Below, in pieces: positions 18,801 to 27,241 of a DNA stretch of 64,000 bases. The position numbers and the translations under genes were made by a program. The notes under the pieces are model-generated. The model ran no database searches. It saw nothing but the letters and a program-made list of their open reading frames with translations, and had not been told where the DNA came from. The stretch's first letter is position 1; each line of letters begins with the position of its first letter. The stretch comes from Cystobacter fuscus DSM 2262 (GTDB lineage Bacteria > Myxococcota > Myxococcia > Myxococcales > Myxococcaceae): assembly GCF_000335475.2 (NCBI RefSeq), contig NZ_ANAH02000028.1, positions 62,001 through 126,000 of the forward strand. Direction: 5' to 3'.

Positions 18801-21190
18801 CCGTCCATGAATTCGCAGCGCGCCTGGGAGAGTCGCAGTTTGAAGGCCAGCTCGGGCTCCGTCTCCCAGGGGTCTCCCGGGATGAGCGCGAAGGCCGTCG
18901 AGAAGTAGGTGATGGCGGGGCGCAGCGCCATCGCGGCCCGGGCCTTGTCCCCCGCCTCGGCGTTCAGCCGCATGAGGTGCTGGCGCTCCGCGGGTTCTTC
19001 GATGAGCTCCCACCCGGTGTTGAGCTGGCTCACCACGTCGAAGAGCGACTCGCGCAGCGCCTCCGGGGAGAGGCTCGCGAGCAACAGGCGGCCGATGCGC
19101 AGGTGGATGGCCTTGCGCTCCTCCTCGGGAATGAGGGCATGGGCGGCCTGCTGGATGCGGTCATGTTGGAAGCGGTACTGCTCCGGGCCGGAGCGCACCA
19201 GCATGCCTTCCTGGAGCGCGGGCTCGATTCCCTGCTCCACCGCTCCTTCCGTGGACAGACCGGAGAGGGTGGTCAACATCCGGAGGGAGAAGACATTGCC
19301 CACACACGCGGCCAGCCGCAGCAGATGCTGCGTGGCCGAGGGGAACTGGCGCAGCTTGCCCACCATGAAGTCGACGATGTTTTCCGAATAGCCCCGGGAC
19401 CGTACCCCTTCGGCGTCCCACCGCCAGCCGCCTCCGGGCGCCCGCACCAGCAGACCATCCTGGTGGAGAGCCACCAGCAGTTGCAGCAGGAAGAAGGGGT
19501 TGCCCCCTGTCTTCTCGTGCACCAGGGCCGAGAGGGGACCGACGACCTCTCTCGCCGCACCCGGCAGTGTATCGGTCACCAGGTGCTCCACCTGCTCCGC
19601 GCTCAGCGGCCCCAGGTGGATGTCCGTCATCCTCGCCCCCGCCTTGCGCGCCTCCTCCAACACCTGCATCAACGAGTGGGTGGGGCTCACCTCGTTGTCC
19701 CGGTAGGCGCCAATCCAGAGCACCGGGAGGACCTCGGGCTGGGACAGCATGTGTGCGAGCCATTGCAGACTGGCCAGGTCCGCCCACTGCAAGTCATCGA
19801 GGAACACCACCATGGGGTGCTCCGGGGTGGCGAATACCGAGAGGAATTGGCGGACCACTCGATGGAAGCGGCGTTGGGATTCGTTCGGGGGCAACTGCTG
19901 GAGCGCGGGCTGGGGGCCCACCAGCACCTCGAGTTGGGGCACCAGGTCCACGAGCGCCTGGCCCTCCATGCCCCAGGCCCGATTCACCTGCTCCCGCCAC
20001 CCGCCGAGTTCCTCCTCACTGCCCGCCAGCAATTGCTGCACGAGACCCCGGAGTGTCTGGGCCGGAGTGGCGTAGGGAATGTCCCGCTGGAACTGGTCGA
20101 ACTTGCCGCTCAGGAAGAAGCCGCGGCGCTCCACCACGGGCTTGTGCAACTCGTTCACCACCGAGGACTTGCCAATGCCCGAGTAACCACTGACGAGGAT
20201 CAGCTCCGGCTGGCCGGTGCGAGCCACCCGCTCGAAGCCCTCGAGCAGGGTGGCCACCTGGGCTTCACGTCCGTAGAGCCGTTGGGGCAGTTGGAACTGG
20301 GTGGGGATGTCCTGAGTCCCCAGCGTGAAGACCTCTTGCTTGCCCTCGCGGCAGCGCTCCAGGTCCGCCAGGAGTCCCTCGGCGCTCTGGTAGCGCTCCT
20401 CGGCCACCTTGGCCAGCAGCTTGAGGACGAGGGCGGACAAGGCGGGGGGCACCCGAGGGTTCAGTTCGTGCGGAGGCCGGGGCCGCTGCGCCATGTGGGC
20501 GTGGAACCACTCGAGTGCATCCTTCCCCTGGAAGGGGCGCTGCCCCGTGAGCAGCTCGTAGAAGGTGACGCCCAGCGAGTAGAAGTCCGTGCGGTAGTCC
20601 ACCGCCCGGTTCATTCGCCCCGTCTGCTCCGGTGACATGTAGGCCAGCGTGCCTTCGACCAGGTGGGTGGGCGCCGCGTCCAGGTGCTCCACCTTGTGCA
20701 GCGTGGCCACCCCGAAATCGATGATGCGGGCTTCGCCCGAAGGTGTCTCGATGATGTTGGAGGGCTTGATGTCCTTGTGGATGACGGTGCGGCAGTGGAT
20801 CTCCCCCAGGGTGGAGGCCAGGGAGAGGGCCAGATTCAGGAACCGGGAGAGCTCCAGGGGCTGGCCCGTGGATTCGGACAGGGTCCGGCCCTGCACCTGC
20901 TCCAGAACGAGCAAGGGACGCTCGTCGAGTTGCTCGCAGGCATAGGCTTGGGCCACGCCGCGCACGTCCCGTAGCCGCTGCAGGATGGCGAACTCCCGCC
21001 GGTAGCGCTCGCTCTCCCTGGCGCCGGGCGATGGCGCCATGGGCGTCTTGATGATGACGGGCTGGCCATCCGCCTCGCGTACCGCCTGGAACAGGACGTT
21101 CGAGCCCGCGGCTCGGAGGGTGCCAAGGACCCTATATCCCGGAATCTCCAACATGGATGAACACACCCGTTGGCGAGAACCGGTCCCCAT
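15899..21190 (-). CDS. Trifunctional Ser/Thr kinase / ATPase / sensor histidine kinase, copy B
   Basis: 1763 aa with the same architecture as the downstream copy: kinase (HKDIKPSNII, DFGVATL), ATPase (GYSGIGKSSVVNEL, FLDDLQWAD), TPR-like helices, GAF, and histidine kinase with HNVGNVLTSA and GHGFGLHSS. Aligned by eye the two proteins are mostly identical. Differences cluster in the linker after the kinase (copy A RQALSQDVQEV, copy B REGKQEV, a four-residue deletion), in parts of the helical middle and in the GAF region. All catalytic motifs are kept in both, so neither looks like a pseudogene. The gap to copy A is about 145 bp, and copy A has its own conserved upstream block. The input signal is unknown. 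Confidence 0.9.
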   Translation of the reverse strand: MGTGSRQRVCSSMLEIPGYRVLGTLRAAGSNVLFQAVREADGQPVIIKTPMAPSPGARESERYRREFAILQRLRDVRGVAQAYACEQLDERPLLVLEQVQGRTLSESTGQPLELSRFLNLALSLASTLGEIHCRTVIHKDIKPSNIIETPSGEARIIDFGVATLHKVEHLDAAPTHLVEGTLAYMSPEQTGRMNRAVDYRTDFYSLGVTFYELLTGQRPFQGKDALEWFHAHMAQRPRPPHELNPRVPPALSALVLKLLAKVAEERYQSAEGLLADLERCREGKQEVFTLGTQDIPTQFQLPQRLYGREAQVATLLEGFERVARTGQPELILVSGYSGIGKSSVVNELHKPVVERRGFFLSGKFDQFQRDIPYATPAQTLRGLVQQLLAGSEEELGGWREQVNRAWGMEGQALVDLVPQLEVLVGPQPALQQLPPNESQRRFHRVVRQFLSVFATPEHPMVVFLDDLQWADLASLQWLAHMLSQPEVLPVLWIGAYRDNEVSPTHSLMQVLEEARKAGARMTDIHLGPLSAEQVEHLVTDTLPGAAREVVGPLSALVHEKTGGNPFFLLQLLVALHQDGLLVRAPGGGWRWDAEGVRSRGYSENIVDFMVGKLRQFPSATQHLLRLAACVGNVFSLRMLTTLSGLSTEGAVEQGIEPALQEGMLVRSGPEQYRFQHDRIQQAAHALIPEEERKAIHLRIGRLLLASLSPEALRESLFDVVSQLNTGWELIEEPAERQHLMRLNAEAGDKARAAMALRPAITYFSTAFALIPGDPWETEPELAFKLRLSQARCEFMDGNIVEARRQVEALHPRAPTRADAVAVYLLRISIHFAMSESQQGLAIMRECLALLGMPLSPNPTWEEAVAAHAEVWSLLGERPIDSLIDLPLMTDPDVKLAVSTLLEFYPTAHATSNHLFIIIVSRIVSLSIRHGFVDAATPGYSWFGFISCAYFKRYREGLAFSKLALGFVERYNLTAHRGRVLYSMQFCSCWNRPLPQAQELVIKALHHTLQVGDILGAAYSNWYIVYNRLFMGHHLDEVYRETLVRGQFLRETGVKEPQDYLLLEQRHVQNLRGLTHAFGTLNGEGFDEQAFEAQLPRRHAALKSNYWLARLKSRFMSGAYAEAREASDKAAELSWVMRGTLPHCAFHFYRALTLAACFEEATPEEQPRLLEAIQSHQRQLAEWAENCPENFLALERMVSAELARIEGRSEEATRAYEQAIRLAREKGSAPVVALASELAANFWRTREAPIVAYTFAREARAAYQQWGALGKVQHLETLWPHLSPSTDPQDEQTTSTTDSTHIDALTVVKAQQAVSSEIELGRLVKTLLHAAIENAGAQRGALLLPDGDSLSVAALSDTSSGEAASALPWTLLAYVRRTREHVLIGDASKPHPFSSDEYLARGQARSVLCLPLLRQERFSGALYLENHLATNAFNPVRLALLGHLASQAAISIENARLYEDVQRARTELRQANEELEQRVEERTRELKQAQARLVDTAREVGMAEVAANVLHNVGNVLTSAVVNLEVMRKAVGSLRVGRVKQAGTLLVEHQKDLVDFLTNNSRGSRLPDYLSALGEELMKDQTRLMEDMEAMNRHIEHIRAIVQVQQTYAKSSLMTEECELPLLIDDALRIQMASLQRHGVTVHRELSSVPRVRADKHKVLQILINLISNAKQALDPMPEGQRNLWVKMKAEGPMVRIQVEDDGVGITPEVKGKLFSHGFTTRKEGHGFGLHSSALAAQLLQGRLTIESEGPGKGAVTTLELPLS

Positions 21191-21214
21191 GACCTCGTCG
21201 CACCAACACGCTAG

Positions 21215-21220
21215 ATTGTA
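21215..21220 (-). promoter_or_regulatory. Candidate -10 element for giant kinase copy B
   Basis: TACAAT on the minus strand, 24 nt upstream of ATG 21190. The surrounding sequence, including GTTCACCCACGAA just upstream, is shared with the copy A leader, which favours a functional promoter over chance. Confidence 0.35.
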
Positions 21221-21300
21221 CGCATTCGTGGGTGAACAGGTGTCTTGCCTGGGTTATTTACCCTTGGAGACTCGCCTGCTCTCCACCGTGTCATCAGAGC

Positions 21301-21339
21301 AAAGAAAAAACCCAGCCACCTCAAGGGGCGGCTGGGTTT
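21301..21339 (-). terminator. Rho-independent terminator of glnS
   Basis: Perfect 10-bp stem AAACCCAGCC / GGCTGGGTTT (21308-21339) followed on the minus strand by TTTTTTCTTT. It lies just downstream of the glnS stop and upstream of giant kinase copy B, separating the two leftward units. It is the clearest intrinsic terminator in the window. Confidence 0.9.
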
Positions 21340-21362
21340 CAAACCTGCCGTGACGTCTGGCT

Positions 21363-23069
<1,707 letters not shown>

Positions 23070-23351
23070 GCTGGAATCGGTCTCCTGAGGAGCGAACACT
23101 CGCCCAACGGCTCCGGGACGTCCAGGGCCGAGGCAGGGGGCTCCCTGGAAAAGTCTCCCCGCGCGGGCGCTATTCCCAGCGGGCGGGTGGACGGGCGTCC
23201 GGTGGAACTCCACGAGGGGCCCCCCTCCCGGGGAGGGACGGGCGGCGGCGCTCCCCCTGGGCGCGGTGCGTCTCATACCTGGGGGTGGTCGCGACGGCGG
23301 ACCCTCCATGTCATCGTTCCCACTGCTTCCCAGCGCAAGGAACGTCCGCCC

Positions 23352-23801
23352 ATGCAACTGCGGCTCAAGTACCCTCCCACACCCGAAGCGGCGCCCCAGC
23401 ACGCGGCCCTGTGTGTCTCCGCCGCCCTGCTCCTCAACGACATCGACCTGGACTACTCCGTCGACAGCGTGATGCGGCTGGACGGCCTGCTCGAGTACCT
23501 GCGTCAGGGGGGCCTGACGTCGGAGCGGATGGCGGAGGTCGTCTTCGCGTTCGGCTGTTACATGGGGGAGGTCTTCGTGCGCCGGGCGGGCGGCGCGTGG
23601 CGTGCCACCGTGGGCTCACCGATGGAAGGGGTCACCGGCTTCCCGCTCGTCATCCAGCTCGACGGTCACAGGTACTGCAATCCCATCGGCAAGGTGTTCA
23701 AGCGGTTGGATCAGGGCCCGGTCCACGCACTGCCGGCCTTCTACCGGCTCTACACCCGGTGGGACGCGCCCGCCCTGGGGCCCGACCCCGCCGTGCACTG
23801 A
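23352..23801 (+). CDS. Conserved hypothetical protein
   Basis: 149 aa, no signal peptide or membrane segment. The centre reads [17 protein letters not shown] and the C-terminal half [18 protein letters not shown] then FYRLYTRW. This GxYxGExxxxxxGGxW...NPxxKVxKRLxxG...FY pattern recurs in small uncharacterised bacterial proteins; no biochemical role is known to me. The ATG at 23352 has AAGGAA upstream. Divergent from glnS (282 bp between) and convergent with the reductase gene at 23811. GC-rich inverted repeats lie near 23215-23245 in the shared leader. Confidence 0.7.
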   Translation: MQLRLKYPPTPEAAPQHAALCVSAALLLNDIDLDYSVDSVMRLDGLLEYLRQGGLTSERMAEVVFAFGCYMGEVFVRRAGGAWRATVGSPMEGVTGFPLVIQLDGHRYCNPIGKVFKRLDQGPVHALPAFYRLYTRWDAPALGPDPAVH

Positions 23802-23810
23802 GCGACCGCT

Positions 23811-24773
23811 TCAGCCCTGGAACTCCTGGAGGTAGCGCACCGGCTGCCCCGCGCTCTTGCCCAGCGCGATGTAGGTGCTCAGGATGGCCCGGCCCTGGTC
23901 GCCCACCTTGGTGAAGTGGACGCGCAGGTAGGTCTCCAGGTCGATGGGCACGACCCGGGAGGCCACCGGCAGGAGCGCCTTGAACAGGGTGGGCCGGAGC
24001 AGCGGCAGCACGAAAGAGGCCTTCGCCCCCGTGTGCCGGGCGACGATGCGCACGGCTTCCCGTGCGGCGCGATGCACCCGCTCCAGGGAGTCCGGCTGGA
24101 GGAAGCGCTCGAAGCGCCACCCCGCCGCTTCCAGCCCGGCCACCGTCACGGTGAGCACCGCGGTGGGAAGGGCCGCCGCGCGGGTGGCATCCCCGGTGGC
24201 GCTCGCCGGATATCCCCCGGCCCGGAGCGTGCGCAGCACGGCCCCGAGGCGCTCCGGTGGGCCGCTGAACAGTCCTCGCGCGAGGGGAGGAAACCAGAAG
24301 GCCGTGCCGGAGGGGGGGAAGGTGTCTTCCGGCCGCAGGGGGGCGTGGAAGCTGAGGAAGGGAATCATCCCGGAGACGAGCCGCTCGGGGGGGATGAAGC
24401 GCAGGAGGAAGTCGCGGTCATCGAGCGCGGGCTGGAGCATCACCCAGGTGGCCTCCCCGGTGTGCCGGGCGAGCTGCTCCACCCAGTCTCCCGCGCGCAG
24501 GGCCGTGGAGGAGACGCACAGCCACACCTGATCGAAGCGCCGCCGCGCGGCCTCCGGCGCCGACACGAGGACGTCGAGGCCGGACAGGTGGGTGGGCTCG
24601 GGCGCGCGCTGGCGAGAGCCCAGCTCGTACAGCGTGTAGCCCCGTCGGGCCTCCTCCGCGTACTTCTCCTTCACGAGGAAGGACAGCTCACAGCCCGCGG
24701 CCCGCAGGTACTTGCCGAACACCTGGCCCACGGCTCCCGCTCCCACGAGCAGGACTCGAGGTTTGTCGTTCAT
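23811..24773 (-). CDS. Ketopantoate reductase (PanE/ApbA)-like protein
   Basis: 320 aa. The N-terminal Rossmann motif VLLVGAGAVGQVFGKYL is typical of PanE/ApbA reductases, which use NADPH to reduce 2-ketopantoate for pantothenate and CoA synthesis. The rest is divergent: the usual catalytic Lys/Asn motifs are not obvious, so the substrate may differ and panE is not assigned. It ends in VRYLQEFQG. It lies 41 bp downstream of the small gene 24815-25279 and may be the last gene of the leftward cysteine dioxygenase/ABC operon, though no metabolic link is evident. Confidence 0.7.
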   Translation of the reverse strand: MNDKPRVLLVGAGAVGQVFGKYLRAAGCELSFLVKEKYAEEARRGYTLYELGSRQRAPEPTHLSGLDVLVSAPEAARRRFDQVWLCVSSTALRAGDWVEQLARHTGEATWVMLQPALDDRDFLLRFIPPERLVSGMIPFLSFHAPLRPEDTFPPSGTAFWFPPLARGLFSGPPERLGAVLRTLRAGGYPASATGDATRAAALPTAVLTVTVAGLEAAGWRFERFLQPDSLERVHRAAREAVRIVARHTGAKASFVLPLLRPTLFKALLPVASRVVPIDLETYLRVHFTKVGDQGRAILSTYIALGKSAGQPVRYLQEFQG

Positions 24774-24814
24774 GGGCCCCTCCTACCGCGCCTCCCCCGG
24801 GGGCGCACCTCTTC

Positions 24815-25279
24815 TCAGCCCACGCTCCTGCCGTGCTCCAGGCCGAAGTGCTCGAGGAGCGAGGGGCCCCCGCACTCGAGTCCGGACTGTCGCAGCTGGG
24901 CCGAGACCCAGGGCAGTGCCTCGGACATCCGGGGGAAGATGGCATGGGGCATGGTGAGGGGGCGCACGTGTTGGATGACGCTCAACAGCAGCCGCAGCGG
25001 CAGGGAGTCGGTGACGAAGGCGATGCCCACCACCCACTGGCGCATCCGCGCGTCCTCCAGCTTCATCCACTCCACCTGGAGGCGGCGCTGCTCTCCCGAG
25101 TTGGTGGGGCTCGACTGGCTCATGTCATGGAGAATCAGGTGCCGTTCGCGGCGATCGAGGTACCGGCTCCTCGCGGCGAGCAGCTCCGCGTATTGCGAAG
25201 TCGTCGTGACGCCCCTGTACCGGATGGTGAGCAGGGGCCAGAGCGACTCGTCGATTTCGATGTTCCGGGACGCGGGCAC
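24815..25279 (-). CDS. Hypothetical protein, SpoIIAA/STAS-like size
   Basis: 154 aa from a GTG start with GGAGGAGG upstream. Soluble, with no signal. It contains LLAARSRYLDRRERHLILHDMS followed by an amphipathic helix around WMKLEDARMRQWVVGIAFV. Similar small proteins are common in myxobacteria and may adopt a SpoIIAA-like fold, but I cannot assign a function. It lies between the ABC substrate-binding gene (129 bp upstream) and the reductase gene. Confidence 0.6.
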   Translation of the reverse strand: MPASRNIEIDESLWPLLTIRYRGVTTTSQYAELLAARSRYLDRRERHLILHDMSQSSPTNSGEQRRLQVEWMKLEDARMRQWVVGIAFVTDSLPLRLLLSVIQHVRPLTMPHAIFPRMSEALPWVSAQLRQSGLECGGPSLLEHFGLEHGRSVG

Positions 25280-25408
25280 GGTCGACCTCCTCCTCCTTCC
25301 GGGTCATTCCGAGAAGAGGGGCAGGCTCTCCCACGCCATCATAGGTGAAATGTTCACGAGTCGACCAGCCAGGCGGACGGGCCGTCTCATGTCTCCTCAC
25401 CTCCTGGC

Positions 25409-26416
25409 TCAGGGCGCCGGGCTCTCGCGCAGCACCTCCTCCAGCAGCGAGGTGTCCACCATGCCCGACAGGTCGGAGCTGGGGATGAACTGCAGTTGCC
25501 GCGCGTGCTCGGCGGCTTGTTGGAGCTGATCCGGCATGACGTCCATCGCGGGCTCGAGCCGGGAGAAGGCATCGCGCAGGATGGTCTCGGCCAGCGGCTT
25601 GCCGGTCACCTTGCCGAAGGCCGCGTTGACGCGGGGGATGAAGGTCTCGGGCTCGCGTTGCCACTGCCGGGTGAGCTCCACGTGGACGCGCAGCAGCTTC
25701 TTGAGGGGCTCGCGCTGCTGCTCGAGCGCCTGGCGTGTCGTCACGAGCACGGTGGTATGGAAGCGCCGCTGGGGCCACACCTGGCGCTCGTCCAGGAGGA
25801 TGTGGCCGCCGCCCTCGGCGACCATGCGCGCGCCCCACGGCTCGGGTACCCAGGCGCCCTCGAGCTTGCCGTGGATGAACAGGCCGAGGATGTCCGGATT
25901 GGACAGCGGGGTGACGGTGACGTCGCGGTTGACCTTCAATCCTTGCTGGCCCAACCAGTGGCGCAGCGCGATGTCCTGGGTGTTGCCGAGCTGGGGGCTG
26001 GCGAGCGTCTTGTCCTTGAGCTGCGCGGGGGTGCGCGCCGTCTTCGTCACCAGCACCGCGCCGGAGTCCACCGCCACGGCGATGACGCGCAGCTCCCGTC
26101 CGCCCTTGAGGAAGGTGTTGATGGCGGGGCCGGTGCCCACGTACGAGGCGTCGAGCGAGCCTGCGGTGAGCGCCTCCATGGCGGCGGGGCCCGCGTTGAA
26201 CATCTTCAGCTCCACGCCCGGCACCGCCTGCTGGAAGGCCCCCGAGTCATTGCCCACCAGGGCCTGGGCATGGGTGATGTTGGGGAAGAAGCCCACCCGG
26301 AGCGGATGCGCCGCGTCCTGCTTCGCCGCCGCCCCCTGTGCCGGCTGCTCCTTCTTGCAACCGGCCGCCGCCACACACAGGACCGAGAGACCTACCGCCA
26401 GAAGTCCACCGCGCAT
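25409..26416 (-). CDS. ABC transporter substrate-binding lipoprotein, sulfonate/taurine/nitrate (SsuA/TauA) family
   Basis: 335 aa from ATG 26416, preceded by GGAGGCAT. The signal ends in lipobox AAAGC with Cys at residue 20, so it is a lipid-anchored binding protein. The mature domain starts LRVGFFPNITHAQALVG and has MEALTAGSLDASYVGTGPA, diagnostic of the SsuA/TauA/NrtA type II binding fold. It delivers an organosulfonate or similar anion to the permease encoded 60 bp upstream. A sulfur substrate is favoured because the ATPase gene of the operon carries a cysteine dioxygenase domain, but nitrate, thiamine precursors or phosphonates cannot be excluded. Confidence 0.85.
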   Translation of the reverse strand: MRGGLLAVGLSVLCVAAAGCKKEQPAQGAAAKQDAAHPLRVGFFPNITHAQALVGNDSGAFQQAVPGVELKMFNAGPAAMEALTAGSLDASYVGTGPAINTFLKGGRELRVIAVAVDSGAVLVTKTARTPAQLKDKTLASPQLGNTQDIALRHWLGQQGLKVNRDVTVTPLSNPDILGLFIHGKLEGAWVPEPWGARMVAEGGGHILLDERQVWPQRRFHTTVLVTTRQALEQQREPLKKLLRVHVELTRQWQREPETFIPRVNAAFGKVTGKPLAETILRDAFSRLEPAMDVMPDQLQQAAEHARQLQFIPSSDLSGMVDTSLLEEVLRESPAP

Positions 26417-26476
26417 ATGCCTCCGAGCGTGGAGTGGGCTCCAAGGCCCCTCCACGGAGAACCACCGCGAGCGCTC

Positions 26477-27241
26477 TCACCCCGAGACCAGACCCCAGCG
26501 GCGCCGCACGCGCGTCTCCACGGTCTGGAAGAGGACCCGGTCGATGAGGGTGCCCACGAGGATGATGCACACCATCACCGCCATCACCTGGGCCGTTTCC
26601 ATCAGCTCGCGTCCCATGGTGAGCAATTGGCCGAGGCCCCCGGAGACGTACAGCAGCTCTCCGGCCATGAGCGCCCTCCAGGCGAAGCTCCAGCCCAGCT
26701 TGAGCCCGGTGACGATGCCCGGCAGGGCCGCGGGCAAGAGCACGCCGCCGTAGAAGCGCGCGCCGCGGATGCCGTACGTGGAGGCCACGCGCAAGAGCAG
26801 CGGGTCCACGCTCATCACCCCGTCCTCCACCGCGATGGAGATGGCCAGCACCGAGCCCATCACCACCACGAAGATGATGGAGGTCTCCGTCAGGCCGAAC
26901 CACAGCAGCGCCAGCGGCAGCCAGCAGATGGAGGGCAGGGCCTGCAGGCCCACCACCAGCGGCCGCAGGGTGCGCCGCACGAGCGCGATGCGCCCCATGG
27001 CGAGCCCCAGGGGAACCCCGATGAGCACGGAGATGCCATAGCCCTGCGCGAGCCGGCCCATGGAGCGCGCGAGCGCGTCCCACAGCCGTCCATCCCGCGT
27101 CATCGCCCAGAGGCTGTCAGCGACCGCCCTCGGGCCCGGGAACAGGTGGTGCGGCCAGGGACCGAAGTGGGCCAGCAGCGCCCACACGCCCAACAACCCC
27201 ACGAGGACCATCAGCTTTTGTCCCAGGTGCCACACCTTCAT
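26477..27241 (-). CDS. ABC transporter permease, SsuC/TauC family
   Basis: 254 aa from ATG 27241 (GGAG 8 nt upstream); a GTG at 27259 is possible. About six hydrophobic helices (first: LMVLVGLLGVWALLAHFG). The permease coupling motif EAA-like region is VASTYGIRGARFYGGVLLP followed by ALPGIVTGLKLGWSFAWRAL, as in SsuC/TauC. Its 5' end overlaps the 3' end of the upstream ATPase gene by 125 bp in another frame, an unusually long overlap. It forms the membrane channel of the importer with the neighbouring ATPase and lipoprotein. Confidence 0.88.
   Translation of the reverse strand: MKVWHLGQKLMVLVGLLGVWALLAHFGPWPHHLFPGPRAVADSLWAMTRDGRLWDALARSMGRLAQGYGISVLIGVPLGLAMGRIALVRRTLRPLVVGLQALPSICWLPLALLWFGLTETSIIFVVVMGSVLAISIAVEDGVMSVDPLLLRVASTYGIRGARFYGGVLLPAALPGIVTGLKLGWSFAWRALMAGELLYVSGGLGQLLTMGRELMETAQVMAVMVCIILVGTLIDRVLFQTVETRVRRRWGLVSG

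Larger units (their letters stand above)
15899..21245. repeat. Tandem gene duplication, unit B
   Basis: Second unit of the duplication covering the upstream giant kinase and its leader. Its upstream edge is near 21245, where similarity to the unit A leader (about 15810) fades after the shared GTGGGTGAACAGGT. Confidence 0.8.

Noticed and set aside
10762-20635. Very long open frames (up to 912 codons) on the plus strand, antisense to the giant kinases
   Set aside because: They mirror the third-position GC bias of the real genes; the translations are low-complexity His/Leu/Gly/Arg text without family motifs, and appear in both duplicated copies only because the DNA is duplicated.
10450-21245. 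Composite transposon or other mobile element
   Set aside because: No transposase, integrase, terminal inverted repeats or target duplications flank the two copies.
23070-23351. Riboswitch or T-box leader upstream of glnS
   Set aside because: No T-box sequence or specifier hairpin recognised, and such leaders are not expected in this lineage.
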